This document shows, one piece after another, positions 45,964 to 57,548 of a stretch of 64,000 bases of DNA. The translations under genes were made by a program, and so were the position numbers. Within the stretch, counting starts at the first letter, position 1; each line of letters begins with the position of its first letter. Source of the DNA: Protopterus annectens (lineage: Eukaryota > Chordata > Ceratodontiformes > Protopteridae); assembly GCF_019279795.1 (NCBI RefSeq), contig NC_056726.1, positions 1,138,735,882 to 1,138,799,881 of the forward strand, in the 5' to 3' direction. The notes under the pieces are model-generated. The model was not told the origin of the DNA. It saw only the letters and a list, made by a program, of their open reading frames with translations, and made no database searches.

Positions 45964-46129
45964 ATTTGAAACGTTTCTTTGTTTTTTGCCGTGGTGTGCC
46001 TCAGTGAGTTTTATCTATTGGTGTGTTCCTCTTACAATCTGCACTTGTCTGGCAAATACCTGGGAACTGACGCCATTAAATACAGACGAGTAATTGGGTT
46101 TAGGACCCCACATCCTTCAGCCGAGTCAT

Positions 46130-46680
46130 GCTAATGCATAACCTATTATTCTATCAGCTTTCTAAGGTTGTAAGTGGAATATGTGCTTTCTGTCTCTATT
46201 TGTCCCCCCAACGGTTTAGGTTCTGTCCAGTGGTTTTGCTCTTAGAGGTTGAGAGGTATGGGCATCAACTCTGCACAATTCGCAATATTACTTACATTCC
46301 AGGGGCAGTCCTAATACCACTGCACCAGCCAACACCTGCACGCCTAGGCCCATAATTGCATACCCATAGTTCCACCACCTGCCTTCCTCTACAGCACCCA
46401 CCCTTACTGTGGGTGCAGGTGGGGTCTAAACACACCACTACACACTGCTCACTCTCCACGTGTCAGGACCCATGTCCTACCTTGTGTCAACCCATGGGTC
46501 ATCAGACTTGCACAACCTACTGGTCCATGTACGTATACAGCCTGGTTAGATAAATCATTACAGGGACTGACGCCAATGATCATTAATTTTTGGGGTGTCC
46601 CACAAGGGACACTGATGTCTTTGTTTCAAGATTAGACTTGGCAGGTCTCTCCCACTGGTAGTAGCCTTCAGTAATATGCA
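46130..46680. repeat. Dispersed repeat family R3, copy 3
   Basis: It starts with a GCATAACCTATTATTCTATC stretch, includes a degenerate tRNA-like part near 46305-46340 and ends with GTCCCACAAGGGACACTG, TCTTTGTTTCAAGATTAG and ACTTGGCAGG. Confidence 0.6.
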
Positions 46681-47840
46681 TGGTGCACTGCCGTCCTCCT
46701 CTTAAACTGCTGCTTCCATACAGTACTAAATTAGTCCTGTATGGAAGATTAGTATATCTGGGTGACTGTCCCACTTAACTCCTCCAGAGACTGTTTATTT
46801 CTGGAAAAGGAATCATGACTCTGTCTCAAAGAATACTGGCAATCACTATAGTTGTACACATCTGTTCCTGCAGAACATGTATAACTTAAACTCACATATT
46901 CTGGCAATATTACACATTAATGTTGTTAACATTTTAAAATTGTTTCTGATTGTGCCTTCTTCTATCAGCAACTGTCCATAAGTCTGTTGCTTATTTCTCG
47001 ATGACTGATTGTGATGACATTTCATTCATATTCAAGTAGGTCATTTTGCAGAACATATGCCCTGCTGTATAAAACATCCTTGTTAAACGTCCTCTCCATT
47101 CAGTGATGTTAATATCACAAACTTCCATATACAGTTACATGTATCCTTGCGTGACAGTCACATACTGTATATACTATCCTGTGTGATGATATGAATATAC
47201 TCGCACAGGAAGTGTAAACAGTAGTATGTACTGTGCTATGTACATATGTGCTTAATTTTGTGCTACTGCCTTGTCTTGGAAGTGTAAATACATTGACATA
47301 TCCTGTCTTGTGTGCACTGCCATACTGTACATGCCCTTTTCCTCTTTCTTCATTCCTATTATTCATGTCTGGGGCCATGTTAATCAGCATGCTTTCCTTG
47401 CCTAGTGTATCAGTGTTGCATTCGATTTGGCCTTGCTGATCACCCCAACATCCAATATTGCATTATACAAAAACTTATTGTAGTATACATTGCACTGAGT
47501 ACACTTTTCTGTAACATGTTAATATTGCAATCATTGTAGTAATTTCCCCCTAGTAGTCATTACGACTCTCCGTGCACTCTTGTACAGCAAGTTTATCCAT
47601 ATATAAACTTGCATGCATGTTCCTTTTGCATTCGTGCTCCTCTCTATAGTTTCCTGGTTGGCAGCACTGTTGGTGGCCACAAAACCTCGCTTTTGTTCAT
47701 GTTAAAGCGATGCTCAGCATGGCTATGTTATTGCCGCTACTACTGATCGTGCAAACATGTAAACTTAATGCAGGTTTCACACAAAGTCTATATGGAGTTT
47801 ACTGAATCCCTGGGAGCATCTAGTAAATTATAGATGCAAA
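46681..47840. other. Unassigned spacer
   Basis: AT-rich, with no recognised gene or repeat. Confidence 0.4.
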
Positions 47841-47844
47841 TTAG

Positions 47845-47946
47845 TTTGTTAGTTGATATATATCTATACACACAGACACACATAGAGACTCAAACTCTGC
47901 ACCTTGTGTTTGTAAGACAAACACCTTAAGCATTAGGCCACCCTTC

Positions 47947-47950
<4 letters not shown>
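47845..47950 (-). mobile_element. tRNA-derived SINE head
   Basis: The minus strand reads GGGTGGCCTAATGCTTAAGG (A-box region), GTCTTACAAACACAAGG and GCAGAGTTTGAGTCTC (B-box region) at tRNA spacing. No full cloverleaf is preserved. It abuts a TA tract. Confidence 0.55.
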
Positions 47951-48012
<62 letters not shown>

Positions 48013-48029
48013 AAAAAAAAAAAAAAAAA
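47951..48029. repeat. (TA)n followed by poly(A)23
   Basis: About 56 bp of TA runs straight into 23 A residues, immediately before CR1-homologous sequence. Confidence 0.97.
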
Positions 48030-48051
48030 GATCATGCTGCTAAACACTAGG

Positions 48052-48478
48052 AATCTAAACATGAAACTGCAATCATTGCAAGCATTATTAACCCTGGAAG
48101 ATGCTGACATTTATGCAGTCACAGAAACCTGGTTCAAAGCTGTGGACAGCACCCCAGCCTTACCTGATTATTCATCCTATCATACAGTCAGACCCCAAAA
48201 TGTGGGCAGCAAAGCCAAAGGAGGTGGAGATTCAATATATATTAAAGACACACATACCTCTAAGGCTGGTCAAACAGTATGATGCACAGGAGACACTCCA
48301 GGTGCAGTTAACCATTGACAAGATGCCTATTCAAATTATAGCTAGCTATAGGCCCCCACATTTGACTCAAGATGCCCACTCCACCTATCTGGACTTCTTC
48401 AAATCTATCAAGATTCAACCCTTTTCCCTGATCCTGGGAGACTTTAATTACCTAAGCATAGATTCGAAAAAAACTACT
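48052..48478 (+). pseudogene. CR1 endonuclease, 5' half
   Basis: The frame contains MKLQSLQALLTLEDADIYAV, TETWFKAVDSTPAL, a frameshift near 48265, then IASYRPPHLTQDA and LILGDFNYLSID, matching the 24.2-kb copy (FVACYRPP, ILGDFNYPNIDW). It stops where the RTE-type element inserted. Confidence 0.88.
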
Positions 48479-48499
48479 GAGTGGAAGTGAAGAGTTACA

Positions 48500-51040
48500 G
48501 AATAGCTGAGTAACTACAACAGAGCTGGTAAGGGAGACTACTAGAAAGGTGCTTGGTGTGACATCTGGACAGAGGAAGGAGGACAAGGAGACCTGGTGGT
48601 GGAATGAGGGCACACAGGAGAGTATACAGAGAAAGAGGTTGGTAAAGAAGAAGTGGGATTGTCAGAGAGATGAAGAAAGTAGACAAGAGTATAAGGAGAT
48701 GAGGCATATGGCAAAGAGAGAGGTGGCAAAGGCTAAGGATAAGGCGTATGGAGAGTTGTATTAAAGGTTCGACACTAAGGAGGGAGAAAAGGACCTGTAC
48801 CAATTTCTTAGACAGAGGGATCGAGCTGGGAAATATGTGCAGCATGTTAGGGTGATAAAGGATAATAAGGGAAACATAATCACAAGTGAGAAGAGTGTGT
48901 TGAGCAGATGGAAAGAGTACTTTGAGAGGCTGATGAAGGAAGAGAATGAGAGAGAGAGAAGGTTGGATGATGTGCGGATAGTGAATCAGGAAGTGCAGCG
49001 GATTAGCAAGGAGGAAGTACGAACAGCTATGAAGAGGATGAAGAATGGAAAGGCTGTTGGTCCAGATAACATACTTGTGCAAGTATGGAGGTGTTTAGGA
49101 GAGATGGCAGTGGTGTTTCTAACCAGAATGTTTAATGAAATCTTGGAAGTAAGAGGATGCCTGAGGAGTGGAGAAGAAGTGTTTTGGTACAGATTTTTAA
49201 GAATAAGGGTGATGTGCAGAGCTGTAGTAACTACAGAAGGATAAAACTGATCAGTCACATCATGAAGTTATGTGAAAGAGTAGTGGAAGCTAGGTTAAGA
49301 ATGGAGGTGATGATTAGTAAGCAGCAGTATGGTTTCATGCTGGGAAAGAGCACTATAGATGTGATGTTTGCTCTGAGGGTGTTGATGGAGAAGTACAGAG
49401 AATGTCAGAAGGAGTTGCATTCTGTCTATGTGGACTTAGAGAAAGAATGTAACAGGGTGCCTACAGAGGAGTTTTAGTATTGTATGAGGAAGACGTGAGT
49501 GGTAGAGAAGTATGTAAAGAGTGGTTGAGGTCTGCAGTAGGAGTGACAGATGCATTTAAGGTGGATGTGGGATTACATCAAGGATCAGCTCTAAGCCCTT
49601 TATTATTTGCAATGGTGATGGACAGGTTGACAGATGAGATCAGACAGCAGTCCTCATGGACTATGATGTTTGGCGATGACATTGTGATCTGTAGTGAGAG
49701 TAGGGAGCAGGTTGTGGTGATCCTGGAGAGGTGGAGATATGCTCTATAGAGGAGAGGAATGAAGGTCAGCAGGACTAAGACAAAATATATGTGTGTGAAT
49801 GAGAGGGAGGCTAGGGGAATGATGAGGATGCAGGGAGTAGAGTTAGTGAAGGTGAATGAATTTAGATACTTGGGATCAGCAGTTCAAAATAATGGTGAGT
49901 GTAGAAGGGAGGTGAAGAAGAGAGTACAGCAGGGTGCAGTGGGTGGAGAAGAGTGTCAGGAGTAATTTGTGATAGACATTTTCCAGTAAGAGTGAAAGGT
50001 AAGGCCTATAAGAGGGCAGTGAGACCAGCTATGTTGTATGGGTTGAATACAGTGGGTCTATATTGAAAGCACGAAGGTGCACTTAGCCGAATACCTAAAC
50101 GCCGACACGTCTTCATCAAACCATGAAAACATCAATCGTCCAGAAGTGCAAAATCCTAAATGTTGAATCATCATGGTTGGCCCTTCTGCGGTATAGCTCC
50201 GTAAAGTAAGTGTACGATAATTACAGACCTTAAGGTTAGGATGCAGGTTAAGGTAAGTGCATAGATGGTAATGTATGTGAGATTTAGTGTAGGGTTAGAA
50301 GTAGGGTTTTGTTAAGTGTATGTGTGTGGATTATTTAGTTTGTTTGGGTATAGCTTCTTAAGGTAAGTGTGCGATAGTTACAGACCTTAGGGTTAGGGTG
50401 CGGGTTAAGGTAAGTGCATACATGGTGGTATATGCAAGATTTAGTGTAGGGTTAGAAGTAGGGTTTAGTTTAGGGTTAGAAGTAGGGTTTTTGTTAGTGT
50501 ATATATGTGGTTTATTTAGTTTATTTGAGTAGGTAGTATGTAGTGGGCGGTAGGGTGGGACAACTATGACAGTTTGAGTTTTTGAATTTTGCGGTTTATG
50601 GCATTCGGTGTATTCGCGGTCCGCATAATATGTGTCGGCGTTAAGGTATTTGGGTAAGTAAACCTTCATGCTTTTAATATATACCCAATACAGTGTTACT
50701 GACAAAAATGCAGGAGTCAGTGCTGGAAGTGGCAGAGTTAAAGATGTTAAGATTTGCATTGGGTGTGACGAGGATGGACAGGATTAGGAATCAGTATATT
50801 AGAGGGTCAGCTCAGGTTGGATGGTTTGGAGACAAAGCCAGAGAGGCAAGATTGCATTGGTTTGGACATGTGCTGAGGAGGGATGCTGGGTATATTGGGA
50901 AAGAGATGCTAAAGATGGAGCTGCCAGGTAAAAGGAAAAGAGGAAGGCCTAAGATAAGGTTTATGGATGTGGGGAAAGAGGACATGCAGCTGGCTGGTGT
51001 GACAGATCAAGATGCAGAGGAGAGGAAGAAATGGAAATAG
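48500..51040 (+). pseudogene. RTE-type reverse transcriptase (several lesions)
   Basis: Segments in order: ETWWWNEGTQESIQRKR (linker), SRWKEYFERLMKEENER, MKRMKNGKAVGPDNILVQVW, PEEWRRSVLVQIFKNKGD, QYGFMLGKSTIDVMFALRVL, VDLEKECNRVP, GLHQGSALSPLLFAMVMD, the catalytic SSWTMMFGDDIVICSES (both D present), KTKYMCVNEREARG and FRYLGSAVQNNGE. After the internal insertion come EVAELKMLRFALGVTRMDRI and HWFGHVLRRDAGYIGKEML. Lesions include stops at about 48762 and 49747-49749, frameshifts near 49160, 49475 and 49960, and the 633-bp insertion. RTE assignment rests on remembered family features and the tail. Confidence 0.85.
50054..50686 (+). mobile_element. Telomere-repeat inverted-repeat element, copy C (complete, with TSD)
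   Basis: This 633-bp element has imperfect terminal inverted repeats of about 55 bp (50054-50110 against 50630-50686), both beginning GGGT and both reaching ACGCCGACAC. It is flanked by the 8-bp duplication AATACAGT (50046-50053, 50687-50694; nine if the next G counts). Removing it and one duplicate restores the RTE frame (YGLNTV joined to LLTKMQESVLEVAE). The interior holds TTAGGG-like stretches and GGTAAGTG.GCGATAGTTA-type phrases. No coding capacity. GG-starting ends and an 8-bp duplication would suit several DNA transposon superfamilies, including Merlin or hAT-like; this is unresolved. Confidence 0.9.
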
Positions 51041-51091
51041 ATGATCTGCTGTGGCAACCCCTAATGGAAACAGCCAAAAGAAGAAGATATT

Positions 51092-53300
51092 GAAAAAACT
51101 ACTCATGCCAGAACACAAATGTCCAGAGATTCCTCGATTTTATTAATGCAAATGCCTTGAAACAGCTAGTCGATATGCCCACAAGAGGTAATAATATCTT
51201 GGACTTGGTATTAACCAACATGAGTAACCACTGCAGCACACCTATGGTATCATCCTCCCTGGTAAGATCTGGCCATAAAGTGGTCACTTTCAAAGTCATC
51301 ATCTCTCCTGACCCCACTCTAGTTAAACTCAAGCAAAAAAATGTCTCCAAAGCTGACTACAACCTACCGAGGGATAGTATTAACAGCTTCAGAGCCCCCT
51401 CCCCCATTGTAGGAACTGGCACCAATGTCCAAATCTACACCAAAGTACTATACAGGCATTTATATAGATGCATGGAATCAGGAATAACTGAAAGACAAAA
51501 CCATCCTCCATCCTCCACAAGGAAGAGTAAACCTGTTGGTGGACATCTGCAATAAATAAACTATATAACAAAAGGAAAACATTGTTGTCCAGGACCAAGA
51601 AGGAGCAGGTGCGCAATTGGAAGCAATTTCAACTTAGCCTGAACAAGCAAATAAGAGCACTAGTGAAATCCCAAGGCTAACTTCGAGTCCAAATTGGCCA
51701 CATATATTAAAGATAATCATAAGGCCTTCTTCACATATGTGTGCAGTCTCAAAGGAGGCACCCAAATCTGTTCAGAACTGGTGTTCAAGGACACCACATA
51801 CACAAATGCTGTAGATATAGCCAATCTACTGGCTGACAGATTCAGTGAAAACTTCTCCCCACTGCCCCCCATCAGTAAATCAGGACATCCCCAGTACCTA
51901 CCACCCACCCCTTATCTTTAGGGAAGAGGTCATCACTGCCCTCTCAAAGGCAAAATATACAGCCTCCATGGGACCCGATAACATCCCAGGCTGCATCCTA
52001 CATGAACTCAAGCATGAACTTGCAGCACCATTAGTCACCCTATTCAACCAAAGCCTGAGTACTGGCTTTGTCCCAGCCGAGTGGAGGACAGCCACTGTCA
52101 TTTCTTTACACAAAGGTGGAGCATCCACCAATCCAAGAAATTATAGACAGATCAGCCTAACTAGCCTGACCTGCAAGGCCATGGAACGAATTATCATGGA
52201 TCTCATTAACAGGGACATTGGCAACCTCCAAACACTCGACCCCACACAGTTTGGCTTTGTCAAGGGGAGGTCATGTCTGTTAAATCTGGTCATCATCTTT
52301 CAGACAAGTCACCAAAGCCATGGATGAGGGGAAGATGGTGCACACCAACTGCTTTGACCTGGCCAAAGCCTTCACCACTATTCCCCAATCTGGCATAGTA
52401 GATAAACTCTCTCAACTAGGCATCAATCCCTATGTTACCATATGGGTAGCAAACCGGCTCCCTGATAGAACCCACCTAATCAAAATGGGGGAAGCCACCT
52501 CAAGCAGAAGACACATAACGAGCAGTGTACCTCAAGGATCAGTCTTGCGGCCTCTGTTATTTGGGATATACTTCTCCGAGGTGCAGGCCAAAACCAGTGG
52601 GCTATGGCTGACTAAGTTTGCAGATGACTGCAAGATGGGTGCAATCATCAATTCCTCAAGTGATGTGGACATCCTCCAAGAAGGTCTCACCCAAACAAAT
52701 GACTGGTGCCAGAAACATGGCCTCAAGCAGAATGCCAAATAATGCATCATCAGCCCCTTTGGGGAGAGTGACATCCTCACATATTATCACATTAATAACA
52801 ATGTCCTATGTACACAATCAATAGTGAGGGATTTGAGCTCCCAGGTTCACAGCAACCTGACTTTTGACCACCATGTTGCTTCCATTGTAGGGAAAGCTTT
52901 CTACATGGCACACTTCATAAGTAAGGGTATCTCATCCAGGGGCAAAGAGGTCATAACATCCCTCCCTTATAAGGCCATTTAGTGAGTACAACGCCCCTTT
53001 TGGCATGTACATTTCAAAGCAAATACAGATGGAGAGACCACAGAGGTTCCTCAGCAGGAGAACCCATGGCCTCAAACATCTACCCTACACAGATAGGCTA
53101 AAAGCCCTGTCCCTCTACTCAGTTTCATACAGACTCCTCAGAGGAGACCTCTGTCTGGCATACAAAGCAATCTCACACCACGTCTTGATGGGACTGTTGT
53201 ATACCTGCAAGTCAAGCTCCACTCAATCAACCCGTACGTGCAACCTCAACCTGGTATGTTATATCAATAGGACTTAGCTGGACAGATTTGCTTCCCAGAG
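51092..53300 (+). pseudogene. CR1 endonuclease end, RT and C-terminus
   Basis: The region resumes at QRFLDFINANALKQLVDMP (matching QRFLEFINSNAMEQLVTVP in the 24.2-kb copy), then LDLVLTNMSNHC. After shifts comes RT: MGPDNIPGCILHELKHELAA, AEWRTATVISLHKGGASTNP, TQFGFVKGRSCLLNLV, FDLAKAFTTIPQSG (D of AFDT lost), SSVPQGSVLRPLLFGIYFSE and KFADDCKMGAI. Stops and frameshifts lie near 51555, 51660, 51920, 52300, 52742 and 52980. The C-terminal region follows at 53005-53277. Inactive. Confidence 0.9.
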
Positions 53301-53540
53301 ACTCCGCCATCTGTGGAACAGACTCTCTCCACATCAAGCAGAGTACCTTATAAGCCCTTTTTAAGCACAACTTGGATACCTGGATTTGAAACAGAAAATA
53401 CACCCCTGGGATTCCACCTGTGTCCCTGCTGGACAGGGGCTTTGGGTGCTGACTTGTCTAAACATAGGCTAAACTCTTGCCTTGGCTTATGAGGGCCTAA
53501 GGGCCAATAGCCAAATAACCTCCTATGATTCTATGACATA

Positions 53541-56477
53541 ATACAGAGAAAAAATGTCAACTGTTAAAAAAACAAAATGATAGTTTGACTTCCTTAAACA
53601 ACATTTTCTTAGTTGATCTAAAGGGTCCCACAGTTCCTTAATGCATAATGGAACCAGACTCATAATTTTTTCAGTTACATATCCAAATCCCACTAGCTGA
53701 ATCGCTGGTCTCAAACAAGGAACTACACATCTTTATGAATTTGGGTATATTGAAAAAGCAGCCTTATTTTGCCTTTTTTAACCATTAACATTTTGAATAA
53801 AGGTAGATCATGTTCATCATTTTGAAATAGTTCTAAAAGCATCTCATGTAAATTTCTTTAAGCAATATTAAGGACATTTTAATTAGTTAACATGGAACTT
53901 TCATCACTATCAAGAACATTTTTATTATTGCTGAAATACACTCCAAATTCAATTGTTTCATATTTCTTAACTCTTCTAATGTACCTCTATCTTTCAGTGT
54001 GAGATTAAAAACATATCTGCTTTTATTATTGGCTACTAAAGTGAATACATTTGTTTAGTAGCTGATGTCCCTCATCAATAGTTTAATAGTTATTTATTTA
54101 TTTGTGCGTTAATATGATGATTATAGGACAAGTGAACTGGTTGAAGAAGACTTGGTGAAAATTGTTGACTGGAACCTAAGATATGGCTAGGAAACCAACC
54201 AAAAAGAAAAAAATGTATCATGCTAAATGGAAGAAAACTATAACCCCCCCCCCCCCCCCAAAACACCTGCATAGTAATTCATTAAAGATAAAGAAATATG
54301 AACAAAATTAAATGGGTAAACTACTTAAAACGTAAATGTAGATAATACTATGAGTAAGAAACCCTGAACCGGGTTAAATAAAAAAATAGCACCATAGCAG
54401 AAAAATTCATTACATGGGTACAGCATGTTAATGACTACTTTCTATAGAGAAGGACACATTCATGAACTGTATCCATGGCAGTCTGTCCATATGAATAAAA
54501 ATCATTAATAAACCAGCCAGAACTATTCATAACATCTCCACTGCAGAATGGTTCATGTACACATTATGTGATTCTGTGATTCATGCACTCAGTACTGTGT
54601 GCGTCCTGTTTTAAAATCAACATGACTGTGTAGAGACATTGCATATCCTAACTGCAGTTTACAGATCTGCAGCTGCTGAGAGTTTCCTGCGGTAGCAATA
54701 CAGACCAAGAGGAGAAACTGGAAATGTCATAGCACAATGTCAATGTCGTGAAGCTTTCATAATATGATTAGCCTGTCTTTTTCTGTTTCATCTTTTCTTC
54801 TCTCTGTGTCTGTACTGTGCTGCAGTGGCTCAAAATATGCTAGAGAAAAACTGATGCCACCATTTCTTCTCTAACTGCTTTCATGAATCTTGCAAGACTA
54901 TGTGTCAGCATTTTGAATGGGTATATTTTTATACCTCCTTTACTTTTGTGTCCAAATGTAGCAGAATATAGCAGGAGTAATGGCATGGTATTGTGACAAC
55001 GTCACTCTGATATGCAATCATCCCAAATATGAGTTATTTCCAGTGTAAATTCCTTTCTGTATATGAAAGACATTTGAATGAGATCATAATTATATGAGAA
55101 AAATGAGATAGCACTAACAAATTCAGCCAAAAAACAAATACCACAATTGCACTTTGCATTGTTTTTTCAGAAGTAATCAGTTACTGTTTGAATTAAAATA
55201 ACTTAGTAGCTTCCTTACAGAGGGAGTGCATGAACTACTGATTAAAAATGCACATTTGGGATGCTGTAGGTAACTGTTCCTGAATGAGTATTTAAGATTT
55301 CAGCAGTTAATAATGAAATGATTTTTATGACAATAATTACAAGCCCTGTGCAGTGTTGCCCTGTGCAGTGTTTTTCATTTGGCAATCACCTCTTTTCAGG
55401 AGCATATGATATATATAAAGCGGTTTTGTATAAGTTCCAGTCTTCATTTACTCAGCTCACTTCACACAAAACATTTTTGTGGAGCTGCATGATATAAAAC
55501 TTGTAATTAGGTCTTGTTTGGTCTCAGTGGGGACAGGATCAAATGATCAGATGACTGGCTAAGAGGGAATGATTGAGTATTGAATTGATAGTGTCAATCC
55601 CTGGGTGGGAAAAGACAGTGCGTCAGTGTTAAACTTCCTTGTGGTTAAGAACAGATAATGTCACCCATATCAGATACAGAAGGCTGTGATAGATAATTTA
55701 TGTCTCTGTGAAGAACCATTGTATATGTTGATGTAATCCCTGTTCACGGATGACTGTGGAGTGATGCTGAGAAAAGGCACACTGCTGGACTTGTTTGGAT
55801 GACAGTAGACCTGCCCAATTTGCTGGGCAGGAGCAGAATGCCGTTCCTTGGTGCTGCTTAAAAGTTTCAGGGTACCTTTTAGTGTAGATTAGTTTAGGAA
55901 GGATGTGCACAGGAAAAAGTACTTCTGAAGCTGGAAGACAACATGTCAGTGAATATCAACTAGTGTCTTCAAATGTACAGCACAATTTGGCCAAGAATGA
56001 GACTATAAAGCTAAGAAGCAGAGATAATGTGCTCCGGTCAAGGTTGTGTGGATGGCAGCGCATTACCTTTTCCTTATTGTATGGTATTCCTGTATTTTCC
56101 CATAAATCTGATATGTATTGTTGAGGCTAGTTCATATCAACATCAACAATTTATTGATTACTGAACTGGCTAATTATATATTTGTGTGATTTAGTAACTG
56201 CAACTGTAAGGTCAGGGCTCAGAATTTAACATGCAGGCATGATATCAGGGCATCTTTGTATTCAGAATAAGTAAAAACTGCAAGGAAAACCCAGACAAGC
56301 CAGAATTTCCGTTGTGTGATACCTTAAACCTCCTGTAATAGAGGCCCGTGGGATATATGCAAATGACCCCTTCGGGCCATCAAGTGCTTCAGCTATATGA
56401 CTTCTGAATGTCTATAACTATTTTTACTTTTTAATTCTTTATGGCTAAATTTAGGCCAGTAAAGCTAAAACCCACTT
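53541..56477. other. Unassigned AT-rich spacer
   Basis: No gene or recognised element was found. There is a poly(C) run at 54244-54259. Confidence 0.4.
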
Positions 56478-57141
56478 GTGCTGTTCAAAGTTTTCATACC
56501 TGACCTACATACTGGAAGCCAACATGCTACCATTATTCAGCCTCCCGATGATTCCAGACCCATCCGCACTGCCAAAAACCTACAACAACTTCCAGCTCAA
56601 ACACAAAAACCCTTCAACTCCATTGAAGCATGGCTGTGTACCTCTCAATTATTATTAAATAATAAGAAGACCAAAGTTATTCTAATCATATCCAAACAAT
56701 ACTGTGATGACAAACCTCTTATCATCATTACTTCTGAACAAAGCAAAATTGAATTTGCAGCTCATACCAAACTCCTAGGTGTCATCACTGATGATGAAAT
56801 GAAGTGTGACAACTCCATCAAGCAAGCTATCAGTAAAATGCACAAACAAATGTGGCATCCTATATCAAGCTAAACTTTACCTAACAAGGCTGGACAAAAC
56901 ATTGCCTCTACTCTATTGTTACCCAGTCTTCTACATGCTTCTCCTGCAAGCTATCCAAACAACCAAGCTAAGAAAATGCTACAAAAATAGCTAAATTCAT
57001 AGGTGATATGTCTTACAGATCCCACTACTGCATAGTACTAAAACAGTTAAACTGGCTAGAATTACCTCACTGTCTAATAGTCACACTACTAGAATCTGTT
57101 CACAGTCTAATTTTACAACCTGAAAAATGCCAGATACTAAA
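56478..57141 (+). pseudogene. L2-like RT C-terminus, 5' part
   Basis: Visible segments are DDSRPIRTAKNLQQL, FNSIEAWLCTSQLLLNNKKT, KLLGVITDDEMKCDNSIKQA and, after shifts near 56870, LYQAKLYLTR and IQTTKLRKCYKN. They parallel LLLNAKKNK and LLGVTIDNNLNFDNHI in the 947-1690 copy. Several stops and shifts are present. A3 to A8 runs at the junction blur the exact DIRS boundary. Confidence 0.78.
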
Positions 57142-57172
57142 AAAAAGAAGTTATGTCTTACCATAACGTTCC

Positions 57173-57321
57173 ATCTGTAATGTTGATCCTCGTTCAGTCT
57201 TTACGCATGGGTATCGGTTCCGACCTCGGAACCGAGCCGGCCATTTTCCAAGCTCGCATCAGCTACAAACTCTCGAGCTAAACTCTTACCCATAATCCCC
57301 CTCTCCCTGTTACCTCAGATT
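57173..57321. repeat. DIRS left inverted terminal repeat
   Basis: It matches the reverse complement of 63519-63671 closely. Landmarks are GCATGGGTATCGGTTCCGAC, CCGAGCCGGCCATTTTCC and AAACTCTTACCCATAATCCC. Confidence 0.95.
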
Positions 57322-57454
57322 GAGTTTGCAAGTAAAAAGAAGGTAGAGGCTACCTCTGGTCAAATGACCTAAGAGAACCGGATGATGAGATCTACTAGAA
57401 GCCAAAGGAGGGGGAAGGAGGGAGGGTCGTAATGACTGAACAAGGACCAACAAT

Positions 57455-57531
57455 ACAGATGGAATGTTATGGTAAGACATAACTTCTTTATCTGATATTG
57501 TTAATCCTCATTAGTTCCTTACACATGGAAC
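57455..57531. repeat. DIRS internal complementary region
   Basis: GATGGAATGTTATGGTAAGAC to CATAACTTC (to about 57482) is the complement of the left outer end 57147-57178. The adjacent TTTATCTGATATTGTTAATC to about 57530 is the complement of the right outer end 63630-63671. The two halves meet exactly as a circular end-to-end junction would. Confidence 0.93.
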
Positions 57532-57548
57532 AGAGTCCCCAGCTACCT

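Larger units (their letters stand above)
45592..46015. mobile_element. Foldback element with two inverted PLE-type hammerhead motifs
   Basis: Terminal 29-bp arms 45592-45620 and 45987-46015 are perfect reverse complements. A second pair, 45673-45737 and 45917-45983, matches with only two evident differences, both CpG-type. Between the two arms on the left is an extra 52 bp (45621-45672). The centre (45738-45916) is unique. The inner arms carry CTGATGA..GAAAGCGCTTAC, as in the 3' end of the PLE at 9293-9336, so this is probably an inverted pair of PLE terminal sequences. Confidence 0.8.
48479..51091 (+). mobile_element. RTE-type LINE inserted in CR1, itself split by a telomere-repeat element
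   Basis: It begins inside the protein (5'-truncated) and ends in CCAAAAGAAGAAGATATT, the short AAG-rich type of tail seen in RTE-like LINEs. It is flanked by a 12-13 bp target duplication. The internal element at 50054-50686 has its own duplication. Insertion order is therefore CR1, then RTE, then telomere-repeat element. Confidence 0.9.
48030..53540 (+). mobile_element. CR1 LINE split by an RTE-type insertion
   Basis: CR1 sequence occupies 48030-48478 and 51092-53540. It ends in TATGATTCTATGA, a CR1-type short terminal repeat. The two parts are separated by the insert at 48479-51091, flanked by G-A7-CTACT (48466-48478) and G-A6-CTACT (51092-51103). Confidence 0.93.
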
